A stretch of DNA of 64,000 nt. Source: Antennarius striatus (Eukaryota > Chordata > Actinopteri > Lophiiformes > Antennariidae). Made by a program: the position numbers and the translations under genes. Within the stretch, counting starts at the first letter, position 1; every line of letters starts with the position of its first letter. The notes below the pieces were generated by a model. That model saw only the letters and a program-made list of their open reading frames with translations, was not told the DNA's origin and searched no databases. The stretch covers positions 3,951,001-4,015,000 of the forward strand of contig NC_090780.1 in NCBI RefSeq assembly GCF_040054535.1. The letters run 5' to 3'. This document shows, piece after piece, positions 1 to 12,689 of the stretch.

Positions 1-1113
1 TGCTGTCTTGGTAATATGTTGGTTATTTTGGCGCTGTGGACCAGTAGGAGCATTCAGCAGCCCACTTTCTGTCTGATCGTCTGCCTGGCTGTGGCTGACT
101 TCATGGTCGGATGCGTCGCCATACCGATGGCCGTGCTGGTGGACGGACGAGTGGAGACTTCATTCCACGGATGCGTCTTCATCAGCTGTGTGGTCATCTT
201 GTTGACCCTCGTCTCAGTTCTGTCTCTTGCAGCTATTGCAGTGGACAGATACCTGCGGGTGGTTATCCCTCTCAGGTGAGCTCGATCAGACAGTATTGAT
301 TTCTGATTGGTTGTCTTTACAGTTTGATCCACATGCTTCTGTTAGTATAACTCAAATTATTATATTTGTACTAGGTATTATCACATAATAATAAAATGCT
401 ATTTTTTTATTTTGGTCAGAACACAAAAATAAATCAGAAAGTATTGATCATAATGATCATGTTGTTTTCCCTTTAGGTACAAAATGACTGTAACACAGAG
501 GCATTCTTGGCTTGTGGTGGCAGCGTGTTGGCTGGTTGCAGCACCTCTGAGTTTTGCCCCCATGCTGGGATGGAATAACCATGACCCCCTGTCCAACTCT
601 ACTATTATCTGCCGGTTTACAACAGTGATCCCTATGTCTTACCTGGTTTACTTCAACTTCATTCTATGCACCTTCATCCCTCTGCTGGTGATGACTGTTT
701 TGTACGGCTATATTTTCTGCACTATCAGAGCAAACCTGCGCAAGAAACCAGGCAGCGCTTTCCAATCCCAGTGTCAAAGCTACTTAAGGAAAGAGAAAGA
801 GCTGGCAGCATCTCTGTCTCTGGTCTTGGCTCTGTTCGCCCTGTCATGGCTCCCTCTTCACATAATGAACTGCATTATTTACTTCGGTGGACCTAACGAC
901 GTACCGGTGACAGCTTTCTATGTCGGCATCCTGCTGTCCCATGCTAACTCAGCTGTAAACCCAGTTGTATATGCATTCAAAATACCAAAGATCAAGACAG
1001 CGTATGTGAAGATCTGGAGAAAGTACATTGCATGCAGAGAAGAAAAACAAGCATTGCAGATGAGCCAGACGACAGACAACAACCTCAGCAGTAATGCGGA
1101 ACAGTGTGGCTGA
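1..1113 (+). CDS. adora3: Adenosine receptor, A3-like GPCR (5' partial)
   Basis: Class A GPCR for extracellular adenosine at the plasma membrane. Coding exons are 1-275 (open at the window edge) and 477-1113 (stop 1111-1113). They join through a GTGAGC donor and a TTTAG acceptor inside an Arg codon, giving 303 visible residues. The intron lies just after the DRY motif, where adenosine receptor genes have theirs. Visible landmarks are the TM1 Gly-Asn, DRYLR at residue 82, an N-glycosylation site NST, CRF in extracellular loop 2, FALSWLPLH in TM6 with Asn at 223, SHAN in TM7 and NPVVY at 253-257. Loop-2 Phe139 is kept, but the next residue is Thr rather than the Glu of A1/A2 receptors. That and the IIYF and GILLSHAN segments favour A3, which is inhibitory and Gi-coupled in mammals. 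About 20-25 N-terminal residues lie off the window. The receptor family is certain; the subtype is probable (A1-like is the alternative). Confidence 0.9.
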
Positions 1114-2373
1114 ACATGAGTGAAGAAATCAACACTTTTTTGTGGACTTCCTTATACCTGAATACCAAGTTTGATTGACTATTGAACATTTTATTGACAT
1201 TTAATATTTTCAAAAAACTGTGAAAAACAAAAGGAAATCAGCTGCAGCATGAAAAAGTTATTGAAAACTAAAAACTACCTTGTATTGGATAAAAACAAAA
1301 CAGCCATGATTAGATTAGATTCAGAATCATATGTGTTTTTCTGTGTCATGTTCATGAACTGTGTCATACTACCCAGACATATTGTTGAGTATGTGTGTGT
1401 TTCCTGGTGTACATTGCGAAATCTGTCCTGCAGCATAAACTTCCACTTTTCTTTAAAGGATTAGCTCCACATCAAGTTTCATATCACTGTTTTTATTTTC
1501 TGTTTCTGTATCAGTTCAACTTCTTCATCATTCATTCCATGGGAATTTACCTGATTTCCTATCACAACAACATGCAGACATCCGAAGCATAATTGTTATA
1601 CCACCAGTGCACTTCATTTATCCATGTATCCCAGAAACATAAACACTTGCAAAATGCAATTTAATCCATTACAACAGATATGGAACACATAGTTTGTAAA
1701 TCAGCTGCATGGTAATTGTTGGTTTCAATTATTTTAGTACTTTTTTTTTGTATTCTATCAGTTATTTCACAAAAGACTTGGGCAAGAAGATAAGAGACAC
1801 TTCCTGAAATATTGCTTTTTGCCATTTTTCATGTATTAATGTGAGGATATTAATGTTTTGTGATAACACGTATGAACCTCAGGATTCCGTGACCTTCATA
1901 GCGATTTAAATTTGTAGCGAGCCACTAACGCCCAAGCCACTATATCTCTGTCTTCACCTCAGGGATCATATTGCTTTACAAGTAGAGTAAATACTGATGT
2001 TCATATCACCTTGTGTTGGACTGGACACTTCCTGCTATGAAGCCGTACATTTTGTTTCTGTGTTATGACAGTAAGCAAGTTTGGCCTCATTGTGGTGACA
2101 TCATGTGTAGCACAGTGCTAATCTAGCTTCTTTCCACAATCCAACAACATCAACACACAGTATAGGTGAAGCGTGTGTATAATATAGCCCGTAGGATTAC
2201 ATTGAGTGTGGGTGGTTGTTTAATGCTGCATAGTGTCAACGACTACAGATTATAGATGGATAGATTAAACTCGCTGTGACTGTAGTCACATTGTAGACAC
2301 TTCATTTTTTCTGTTTCCTCTTCCTCCATGTATTGATATTTTTTGCTTTCTTATTTCTGCACCACTTATTTAC

Positions 2374-2375
<2 letters not shown>

Positions 2376-2472
<97 letters not shown>
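2376..2472. repeat. (TG)n followed by (TA)n microsatellite
   Basis: A pure TG run of about 37 units (2376-2450) passes directly into about 11 TA units (2451-2472). The apparent long - strand reading frame here, rich in His-Thr, is an artefact of this tract. Confidence 0.97.
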
Positions 2473-3575
2473 TCAGAAAAGTGTTTTAAATGCTGATAAT
2501 GTATAATTGATTTATGGTTTATTTCATGACCACAAAAGCTGTGCTTAACTAATGCTTGTGCAAAAATAAAGTGTTTGCTTCCTGCTGCCATGAACAGTTC
2601 ATGCATGTTTAAGTGAATGCATCTAGGTGACATGACACTGTTATACTGTATTTGCCTAAGGTAAACGCAGTTTAAGAACGGTCTATCTGACTTTGTGTAT
2701 TGATAAGCACATTTTTTAGTGCATTCTTTGAAAGACATTTTGAAAGCTCATCATGGAGTCTTAAAGTTACCAACTTTCACAAGATATTAAAGTTTGGTTG
2801 GTAACTTTTTCCTACATTTTCTCCCATTTAGTTGAAGAGAGGTAGCCACTGTAATACATCAGATTCAGGAAACTGACCACCATTAACATGCCAGACTGCA
2901 GATATCAGATAGAAACATTAGATTTTTTAAATTTCTTTATAATTCATGTATCCAATAATTATACCGCTGAGTTACAACCTACTTTATACGGCTGCTCCCA
3001 GTCTGTTAAACTTCACGGCTTGTATTTCACTCTGAGCTCACAAGTAATCAAGTTATTATAACTCTTAAGACCTACTCTAAGCTGCTGCAGCTTTCAGTGA
3101 GAAAACCGAAAAATCATAAACTAAGAAGTGTTTGACCCACATTCATGAATGATAAGTTTCATATTTAGATTCTCATCAAGATACAGGAGTGTGTGAAAAA
3201 GTAAAGTAAATAAACAGAAAATGATTCATATTTGATTGCAGCAATGATCGTGCACACCTGTGTTCATTTCAGGTTGTCATTACTTACAGCACGTGTAATA
3301 AACTGTCAAATTGGGCGCTGGCGAATGGATTTTTAGTTTGATTATTATATATCACTCTATTTTTAAATTCAATACCTGCAGCATGCTGATGACTAAAAGC
3401 TAAGTTCTTTCTTGACTGGTGAAAACCTCTCTTACAGTTGCTCATAAACCAGCCTATTCTAAAGTCAGGACTGATAGCAGCTCTGTTCAGCCTCAGAATG
3501 TAGAGTAGATTCTGGTCCCAGACTCACTGAGTGTCCCAAAGCCTCGATCATTTCTAGAGTGGTAAATGTCTTTGG

Positions 3576-3589
3576 CCACGAGATGGCAT
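3576..3589 (+). promoter_or_regulatory. Candidate CTCF site beside the let-7 pair
   Basis: CCACGAGATGGCAT agrees with the CTCF core CCACNAGRKGGCA in forward orientation. It lies about 70 bp beyond the 3' end of the let-7 hairpin pair. This is motif-only evidence. Confidence 0.4.
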
Positions 3590-3654
3590 CAGTGTGGCTC
3601 TTTCATCACTCACTCAGTGGGAATGAGTTTTGCTCCAGGCACTCATTGTACCCC

Positions 3655-3740
3655 TCAAGGAAGGTAATAGACTGTATAGTTATCGCCTGAGTAGGATTTA
3701 CTCCATCCTACAAACTATACAACCTACTACCTCACCTTGC
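3655..3740 (-). ncRNA. let-7: let-7 microRNA precursor (let-7a/let-7j type)
   Basis: On the - strand, 3734 to 3713 reads TGAGGTAGTAG then GTTGTATAGTT, identical over 22 nt to mature let-7a (the same sequence as chicken let-7j). The other arm (plus-strand 3659-3679) gives CTATACAGTCTATTACCTTC, a typical let-7 star strand. The arms are joined by a loop of about 31 nt, and the stem extends outward (CAAGG pairing with CCTTG). Mature let-7 represses lin-28, Ras and Myc-type targets and promotes differentiation. It lies about 290 bp 3' of a second let-7 hairpin, so both are probably cut from one minus-strand primary transcript. The gene number cannot be set from sequence alone. Confidence 0.97.
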
Positions 3741-3943
3741 TAGGCGCAATTTCAGGCACCAATGAACATCCAAAAAAAAAAATCATTCACTATACAGTAT
3801 ACTCTTTTAATAAACCCTTTCCACCATTGCCTCTGGTGAAGTTATTAAGTCTTGTGCTCACATGATGTGTTCCCACCAACTTTCCTTTATCCAGGGGATT
3901 TCAAATACGCACGCAGGCTTTGGAATCGCAGCAGATCAACCCG

Positions 3944-4038
3944 TCTCCTTAGGAAAGACAGTAGACTGTATAGTTATCTCAGAGGGAGGCTTCTGAACCC
4001 CACAACTATTCAATCTACTACCTCAGCCTTAAGGACAG
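3944..4038 (-). ncRNA. let-7k: let-7 microRNA precursor (let-7k type)
   Basis: On the - strand, 4025 to 4004 reads TGAGGTAGTAG then ATTGAATAGTT. This differs from let-7f by one base and, as I recall, equals chicken let-7k. The star arm (plus-strand 3952-3973) gives CTATACAGTCTACTGTCTTT. The stem is closed below by CCTTAAGG against CCTTAGG. It is the 5' member of the two-hairpin cluster. The seed GAGGTAG is unchanged, so targets should overlap those of other let-7 members; the changed 3' half could alter supplementary pairing. Confidence 0.95.
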
Positions 4039-4539
4039 ATACCTCTGTGGGTCGCCGTGGAAACATGCCAGTCAAACTGTGAGACAAAGTAGAGAGAAAG
4101 ATAAAGAGTTTTCACATTAGAGCTAAACAAAAGTTGAAAAGAATAAGTTGAGATGTCCTATGTATAAATGATCAGATAATAGTAATAACCTGCACCGTCA
4201 AAACACAACATCGTTCAAACTTGATATACCGTTAATTGATATGGGAACATATACCAAAAAGTGAGTCTATTTTGATTTTGATTGAGGTTTTTACAGTTTT
4301 AGTTCCATTAAAACAAAAACAAAAAACAGAAAAAAAGAAAAAGTTATTTCAACTTTCCACACATTTGGACTCTTCTTGTCTCTACATACTTGAAACTGTG
4401 GACAGTACATAAAAAAGTACATAAAAAGAGTGAGAGTTTAGTTACCCAGCTGTGGTGCAAGCTGCAACAACCTCATCAATTACATATCGTCTATCTATTA
4501 GACTGCCTGTTTTCAAAAGTAATCATAAGAAAAAGGCAG

Positions 4540-5120
4540 TAATTTCAGACAAGAGATTTTTGTTGATTTACAAATTAAAGCCAAGCTTCCTGTGGGTAAT
4601 TTGTGATGTTGCTTGAAATGTTTCAATGAAGAAACTGAAGGTTTGACTTCAGAAAAATTTCCCCTTTTGCTTTGATTGAATGCCACTTGAAATCTAATGA
4701 AAAGGAGTCTATACTGTGCCAGCTGGAGTCTGAGACCAAAGCTGGAAAGAGCTGTCTGGGCCCTGAAAGAGCCCCACATTGACTGAGCTGATTGAGCCCA
4801 GACACTGCAAGGGTAGACAGCGGTCAATCCAGACTAACTCGAGGATGGTTTGCATAAATTAGCATGTGAACTATTGTCGCTGAAAAGCGGCAGCGCAATT
4901 CATTAACATTCTGAATTCCTCTTTGGCCTAATTAATGTTGACAGTGATTGAAATGTTTTGGCAGGCTGTGTGGCTGTCATGCCAGGGCACACTCATTGGG
5001 CCATTATGAAAGGGGCATCAGATTGTGGAAGGCCTGAACTGAGATGGTGAATTAATTAGACTGTAAATGGAATCAACCTTTTCTCTCTGTTGGTCCAGGC
5101 CCGAGGGGAAGAAGTCTAAA
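4540..5120. promoter_or_regulatory. Possible conserved noncoding block upstream of let-7
   Basis: Complex, non-repetitive sequence with several homeodomain-type cores (ATTCATTAAC, CCTAATTAATG, GGGCCATTATG, GAATTAATTAG) between 4890 and 5070. It lies upstream of the minus-strand let-7 pair, so it could be a promoter or enhancer of the primary transcript. The call rests on sequence texture only; no ORF or transposon signature was seen. Confidence 0.3.
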
Positions 5121-5563
5121 CCAGTTGGCTTTCACCTATTTATGTAAGGAAAGTCGTGAGGACGAAAACAAAAAAAGTATTTATACAGGGTCAAACATTA
5201 ACTCCTGGGATTATTCACCTGCAGGACAATCAAACGTTGATCAGACTAGGGTTATTGTAATTTGTTAAACTGGCAGGTTTGCTCCAAAATACGGATTAAA
5301 TTGATACAACTCAAATGTTACTTATTCTTGACGTAATTCTGAAGTCTGTTAATATCCCTTAAATAATTTTCTTTTATCCGTCAGTCAATATATCTAGTAG
5401 GGTTGAGCCGGGTACTCGTTTCAGACAAGTGTCTGGTGCGGATAAAGCATTTTTACGAGTACAAGAGTAAAACTCATCATTACTTGTGCTTAAGGAAGAC
5501 TGTCTTCACGCTCTGTGATTGGCCAGTCACACACAGCGCCCGCCCGGAGCTATCGCTGACCCA

Positions 5564-5570
<7 letters not shown>

Positions 5571-5629
<59 letters not shown>
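5571..5629. repeat. (CA)n microsatellite in the hAT-like element
   Basis: About 29 AC units inside the 5' third of the hAT-like element. Confidence 0.97.
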
Positions 5630-5633
<4 letters not shown>

Positions 5634-5948
5634 TTGACTGATCTCTCTGTGCGTAGCTTTACTGTCGCTCACGTTGCTCTCCTTAGGTTTTCTTCAGCTT
5701 GCCTCTATTTCGGTCTATTTTGATGTTACTTTGTGAACTTATGTCTTGTTCTGTTTTGTTGCACATACGCGGTACATTTGACCAGACAGAGCTGAAAAGT
5801 GCTCGTGTCGCATCGGTCACCGCCCCCACTCCAGTCGTTTTTTTTTTTTTTTTAATTGCTTGCTTTTAGTTTGACACGTTCTCACTTCAGTTCAAATTAA
5901 TAATTTATATACTGTTTAGATATATTTTGACTGTTACATAGCAAACGT

Positions 5949-5952
<4 letters not shown>

Positions 5953-6024
<72 letters not shown>
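5953..6024. repeat. (CA)n microsatellite in the hAT-like element
   Basis: 36 AC units in the second half of the same element. Confidence 0.97.
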
Positions 6025-6026
<2 letters not shown>

Positions 6027-8375
6027 TCTGTCTATCTTTCTTCTTGTGATCAAAAATGATTTGAATCTCAATTTTGAGGCTGTTCTGTAAATAGTTTTAA
6101 AATAAAAAATAAATATAGAAACTTCTGATCAATCCATATCAATTTCATACTTAAGATAATATACCAATTTCGGCGCCACCCATTTCCGGTCAAACCACAC
6201 CCACTTCCACTTTAAGTCCCGCCCATTCGGAGTTCAGATACGGATACAGATAATTTAGACGGTTGAACAGATACAGATACAGACAGTGGTGTACTCGCTC
6301 ATCCCTAATATCTAACATCAACCAATGCACTCCTCAGAATAATCCCATCTCTAAACAAAAACTTCAGTGCTTTCATTCTCTATCACATCCAGTCTGTTTC
6401 AAACATGAATTGCTCCACCTTGATTGATTAAAATATTTTTGACCCTTGATCACAACTCGAACACAACAGAAGTTATGATTCAGATCTCTCAACCACAGGC
6501 CACTGAGACATGAAAAGAGGTATTTACTGTTTTAATACATATAGGGTGTACATTTTAGTCATTCTTACCTTGATTGTTTCCAAATCTCCTGATCATGATG
6601 TTGAATTGATATTTTAAATACAAAACTTTTCTGCACCTTCATCGGAAGTCCGTATGGGTGGGTAGGCTTGTAGCCAAGAACTAGATCAAACGTAGGTCTC
6701 TTTTTCTCACACCCAGAAATTATGCTTTTATTTTCAGTCTATTCTCAAAATGCCTGAGCTAAAGAAAAAAAAAGGCCCCTCTCTTGCAGAGTATACCGAA
6801 GGAATAATATAACAAAACGATGACCTTCATATAAGACTCAACCCAAACACAATCTACATATCGTTGATACATCATTCACTATTGCTTTAGCAGGAGAACC
6901 CCAAAGCAGCTCGCCTGTCCGATACAGTGGTAAACATTCAGCTTATTTAAGATCCAAGAATTTAGACAAAGCCACAAAAAAACCATTGGGTAAAAAATGC
7001 AGTTGTTGGCATTGGTCCACGAAGATCGGCGGAATACGGGGGACGACTGTGAGGGGTAAAATCTGAGGTTGGTTTGTCTAATGCGGTGCTCTCCAATATT
7101 TGGTGCCAAGAAATAGGCATTGTCTGTGTGCCAAGCAGAATCTCAATGAGACAAAAATGGGGGTGATGTCGTGGATGCAGCATGGCAGAACCCATCACTG
7201 AGGGGAGGGAGGAGAGTATTGGCAGTCAAGCAATGAGCGGATGCCATGTCAGAAAAAGGGGGTATGATACCACACAATACGATATGATGACATAGCTCGC
7301 TGCCCATGACTCAGTGCACTGTGCTATGTCAGCTATGTGGTCCCACATTACTGTACAGACATTGTTCCACGAGCAGACTCTGTCCACATGTTGGACGAGT
7401 GGTTCTGTTTTGTATGTTTCAGTTAAATCAAATCATCTGTGATATATAATATTTAATAAACTCAGGTAAACAAATCCATACATCCATCTGGACTCAGCCT
7501 GTCGTCAACCTTCACATGCAGAAACAGTCTTGGCATCTCTGTTTAGAACACAATGTTCAAATGCAATGTGATTTTAATGAGTTGTGGATCAACTGAGCTA
7601 TGAACAAGATTTTTGAGCTTTGATTTATCAAAATAAAAACTTGTTACTTGATTCCAGAAAATTATTCCTATTTTTCCTGCCTGTACACTAATTTTGAATT
7701 TCAGTATAATACAGTATTTATGGTGTGAACTCTGGATTTGTACTGAACATGGGCATACTTGTATACATCCAGGCACACATTTAATAAGAAAAGAAATGGA
7801 AATTTAAAAGATATAAAATGAATGATTCATTTTACTTAAACTCCATTTTCAATTTTGTTTTGCGGAAGAGTCGGATAAAATAGGGTCGTGCCATTCTTTC
7901 CCAAACCATTATAATTGTGTTTAATAGACTTTATTTTTCTTCTTCTTTCACCACTAATATTCTCACAATGCCTTTAGGTTCATTTTAAACCAAGCTGAGA
8001 GCCACTGAACTAGTAATTTCAATATTTAGTCTGAACTGGGTGGGAAATGACCCCCTGCTGTATATCAAGGGGTTTGCTCTGGTTTTAGGCCCTCAGGTGA
8101 AACCTCTAGTGGAACAGATTGGCAAGTCTGTATAATGGCTTGTACTTAGACATGAAGCACATTTAGTGTGGGCTGATCTAAATCTCAACAGATGTCAGCC
8201 ATCATGCCCCTTGTAGTTAACATACTGCACATGTCCCCGATGCTTTTCCATAATGCTAGCTGAAGAAGCAATGTATGAATGAAATGGTGGATATCTGAAC
8301 ATTAGAACCCTTGACTTGTAACTGTTGTTACGTAGGTTCCCAAAATAATTACTTTAAAAAAATAAAAATAAATAA

Positions 8376-8380
<5 letters not shown>

Positions 8381-8429
<49 letters not shown>
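8381..8429. repeat. (TA)n microsatellite
   Basis: About 24 pure TA units preceded by an A-rich (AAAT)n stretch. Confidence 0.97.
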
Positions 8430-8435
<6 letters not shown>

Positions 8436-11074
8436 TCATGACATCAAGGATGAATCAACACACTGTTCATTCAGGAGCAGCAGACCTTGCCTCAGTGCAT
8501 TCCTTCTGATTCAGTGTCCCTGCAGACTTGTCATCCACTCAGTGTATTTATCAGTTGTTCCCATGTGGTAAAGTGTGTCATCTCAGTTGTGAGCCGGTGA
8601 TGGAATGGGTAGGTGTCGGCACTGTAACACCAACCCTCAGCATCTGAGTCATCTGCACTGCCGCTAGCTGCTACCGTGGCATCCAGAAAGAAAGCATCAT
8701 TCTTTTCTAAAGTTTCTTCCCAGGGCTTTGCTTTGCTTTGTGGTTTAATTTGTGTTGTCCACTACCACCATGCTATCAGAGCAGTGTTTTAAACATTAAA
8801 CTAATTATGTGTTTGCACTTCTAGGCTAATCTGAGGTGCCAGATGGTTCCTGCAAATGTAGCGGTTTTGAGATATACACATAAAAGATCAGAGGTATCAA
8901 TAGGAAATAAGGGTGCTCAAGGGAGTAAAAGTAGCCATATTAGATACTGGCTTCACAGTGTTTTAGATACGTTTTTATAAATCTGAGAGATAATCAACAA
9001 TCACTTGTAGGATCTCTACTAAAATATTTATTATCAGCAGTATAATTTTTATGCCCTCTACACTTCATGACCTCCACCGTGGAGTCGCCCTCTCAGGAAC
9101 TGTTAACAGAATAACATGAAAACTACCCCAGATTTTCCTGAAACATAGTGGAAGGGTTGAGCGTATGGCAGCAAAAGAATCCATTCAACCTGACGTGGCT
9201 GTGGATGAAGGGATCCGATATTTTTTCCCTCTTTTTTAACTTCATGAGATCATTTTCACACGTACGTCTTACACATAAACTACCTGACAAGTAATTCTAG
9301 AAGTGTGAGAGTGAAACATGACAAAGTTGGAACCAGTGAAGATTGGAGTAGATCCAGTCCATGAGTTTTTCTTTCTCACTGACATTAACAGGACGCTGGG
9401 GGCGGTCATTCTGATGGTCCAAACGCCTAGTTGTTTGGATTAAGTGGATTACGTTTTTATATATGTTAAAGATCTGTTTGGACTCTGCAAAGATTGCACT
9501 TGTACTGAGTCCCAGTTTTTGTTGAGCAATAAGCCGAGAAGACATTGACATTTTTTATGAGCAAAATGTCCACTATTACTCCAGTATTACTCCAGTATTG
9601 CTTTATCCAATTCACCAGTCAGTGAACTGGGTTAAAGGAATCTTTGCAATTTATTTTTCTGGTTTATTTCAGTGAAAGTTTAAATGTTTTACTTGTAAGT
9701 CTTGACATTCTCAGGAGAGCTGGTTCAGTGAAACATTATGATATGAGGCTCTACCCTAACGTGGGAAACCCGCCAGCGTACAAAATTACTCCAAGGACAC
9801 TCGTGGAATATCTGAACCCTCCTGATCTCATTCCTAATATTAATTTTTCATGGATTTTGCTCAAAAGCTAAACAGTTTCAAGTGATAGACTACGTACAAA
9901 GAATTGATTCAGCTGGTGTTCGCAGCCGTCAGTTTTGCTAACAAACAGGAAGAGCAGAACATGTGCGTACAATAATGACCTGATAAGGACAACAACTAAA
10001 AAGAGACTTTGATCACGACAACCACATTTTTCACTCCAACCATAGGGAGGAGAGAAATACAAATGGACATACAATGGCTTTTAAAACATCATGACATCAA
10101 GCAGTAAAACAAGTTCATCTGAGGATAAGCGTGGGGGAAGAGGAAATCAGTTAGTTTTCTCCCTCCGCTGTTTTTTCCTTATCTGTGACGTACGGCATAA
10201 TCTGTTATTATCACAAACACCGAAGGAAAAGCTGACTGGACGATAGGTGAACAAAACCACACAGCGAGGAACTGTTACGAAAATGTTTATACAGTTTTAA
10301 TTAATCCTATTTATTATTCTGATATAGCCCAGGAAAAGAAGTTGTTTAACAAGCTTATTTAACATGAATCTTGTTTTATAGCGTTTTGTAGTTCCTGTGG
10401 TTAAAAAAAAAAAAAAAAAACATCACCAAAAGTGGGATACTGCAATCTCACATACAAGCTCTTCATGTGTAGAACAATGCTTCCAACAAAGGGATCTGGT
10501 TCATACTGGTTTGTGAGAAGATCTAAAAAACAGAAGCATGAAATTGAGACTTGAGAAGCGTCTAACTTGCCTGTGTGCTGCACAAACTGCGTGTTTTTCT
10601 TGTTTGTCTTAAAGCTTCTCCCAACAACTTGCTAACCTTTTTCACATTGTGGTGAACAGTGACCACGCTGTAGCTGACCGAGATTTCATATCGACTCTGC
10701 AGTCCTGCAACACAGAAACCATAATGTTTTATAAAGAGGGCTGCGTGTCTATCATTTCTCAGCACTTCCTGTTTGAAATTTTAAGATAATCACCTTCGAC
10801 GGGGTGAAATACTTTCACTCAGGCCATATGTTGTATTGAAAACAAAACCAGCTATATCTTCACAATAATAATAAGGGTTTTTGTCATTATTACTTGAAGC
10901 ATTTGATCCCAGAAATTGCAGTAGTTAATACAAAACCATAAATCCGCATCAGAACTGTGTAAAAGCAGACACTTTGACTTCAGTGAGGAAGATAATAGTG
11001 AAAGAACTGCAAAAGTGTGATAGAAAATAATGAACATATAAGGACTTGAAAGAATGCTGAGGCCTGGACAAAGG

Positions 11075-11100
<26 letters not shown>
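11075..11100. repeat. (CA)n microsatellite
   Basis: 13 CA units. Confidence 0.95.
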
Positions 11101-11106
<6 letters not shown>

Positions 11107-12689
11107 GAAATACCTGGAGGTGACTTATTTGTACCCGCAGAGAGTTAGGCAATGGTGTCAGCAGACAAACAAAACAAAAAAAAAGAAGAAAAGAAAAAAA
11201 AACATTAGGTAGATTTGAGACAAGAATGAAATTTCCATTATCCTCTTTTTCGTCTGCAGGACGAGGGGAAAAGCTCTCCACCAGCAAGGAACAGGGACTG
11301 GGACTTGAGAACAGTTTCTCTGCCATGCCCTCCTCTCTCCCTGCCCACTTTTGCCCTGCTGCCAAGAGGGAGAGACTGCAAAGGAGAAAGGCAGGAAAAG
11401 GAATCACAAAGTCGCAGAATCGTCCTTACATGCTCCTACTGAAGTTATAAAAGCCACCTGGCATTTGAATAGATTGCAGAGAGTTTAGCTTGGTAAAGGT
11501 CATTGAGTTGACTTGCCACACAAAGGGTTGCAGTCACATGAACCGTAGATTATATGTCATCAAATAGACATCTCACTTGGCTGTGGTATCAGGGGCTGGA
11601 ATCAGGGGAAGAAATAGACATGGAGAAAGGAGCACGGGTTGAATGAGTGTGAACTTACTGTACATGCTGCCTCGTAAAAAAGCCGTGAGGTTTGACAGAT
11701 TGTTCGACAGTTTGTCAAACTGTTCAGTGCCAGATATTCCCGCATTATTTTACAACAAATGAGTTCAAGGCTTTCCCTTAGAATCATGCAGTCAAGTCTT
11801 TTGTCAGCAGTTGGCAGTATTCCCAGGTAGTACACGCCTCACAGTTCCCATTTTCGATAGTCACTCTAAATGTCTTTAGTTGTTCTGCACCTGCCTGTGT
11901 TTAATTGTTTAATGTGCTTTTGCCACGGAATTGATAGGAGAGAACAGCTACTGATGTCCTCATTTCATTTAATTGGGGAAGTGAATGCAAACCTATGTTT
12001 ACTTAACAACACAGCAGGGCAAACAAATGGTCTGGGATGTTTAAAACAACACATCCCCAAGTAATAAAATGAGTCATGGAGCTCTGAAGCAAAAACGAGG
12101 GAGAGGGAGACCAACGACATCCAAAGGTAATATTTCCCACAGACCATCGCCAAGAAATGACAAACTATCAAATAATCCAGGCTGTGAGTCCTGATGCAGT
12201 GCAGTGTTTTAATTTTCAAATCTGTCCACACAACAGTGCCACAGGCAGCAATCAGTATCTGTGGTCAGGCAATATCCAAGGCAGCTTCCTGTGTGACATC
12301 ACAGATTCTTGTTTTTGTTTTTTTTTCTCTTTCTCGCTCATTGCAGTCTTCCCAGCTGAATACCGTATTTATTCTTAAAGATTTAGTTGTTCAAATTTAA
12401 ACAAAAAGTAAACCTGGATCACTCTTCAGATATTTCTGGTTAAAGACAAGAACAGGAGCTTCAAACACCCTTTATAGATCTGAACTCTCTCTCTCTCTCT
12501 CTACTCACGAACACTGAGCTTGTAAAAGTCTCAGCTACAAGGGCTTGGGCCAATCTCCACTGGCACTGATTCAAAAAAGCACTGCCACTCTCAGAAAAAT
12601 GGAGGGGACAAGTCACCAAGGGGAGTGTTGGCTCTTTGCATTCTCTCGCCACCCTCCTTCTCTCTCTCTCTCTCTCTTGACAGCGTAAA

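Larger units (their letters stand above)
1114..3640. other. adora3 3' flank, no further gene seen
   Basis: AT-rich sequence that probably begins with the adora3 3'UTR. AATAAA signals occur, for example at 2565-2570, but none is clearly the cleavage signal. It holds a (TG)n/(TA)n tract, a short hairpin with 12-bp arms (AAAGTTACCAAC at 2763-2774 and its complement at 2797-2808) and a CTCF-like site near its end. No coding exon was recognised on either strand. Confidence 0.5.
5398..6307. mobile_element. Non-autonomous hAT-like DNA transposon
   Basis: The 5' end TAGGGTTGAGC and the 3' end GCTCATCCCTA form imperfect terminal inverted repeats of the hAT type. They are flanked by 8-bp duplications ATATCTAG (5390-5397) and ATATCTAA (6308-6315), matching at 7 of 8 bases. 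Target duplications of 8 bp are diagnostic of hAT. The 910-bp body has no transposase frame. It carries two (CA)n tracts and a poly-T run, plus a subterminal stretch rich in CAGATACAGATAC. Confidence 0.85.
6316..12480. other. Intergenic stretch without a recognised gene
   Basis: AT-rich sequence with short chance reading frames only. It includes a (TA)n tract at 8381-8429, a (CA)n tract at 11075-11100 and poly-A or poly-T runs near 10400 and 11170. I saw no exon, tRNA or complete transposon. Confidence 0.5.
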
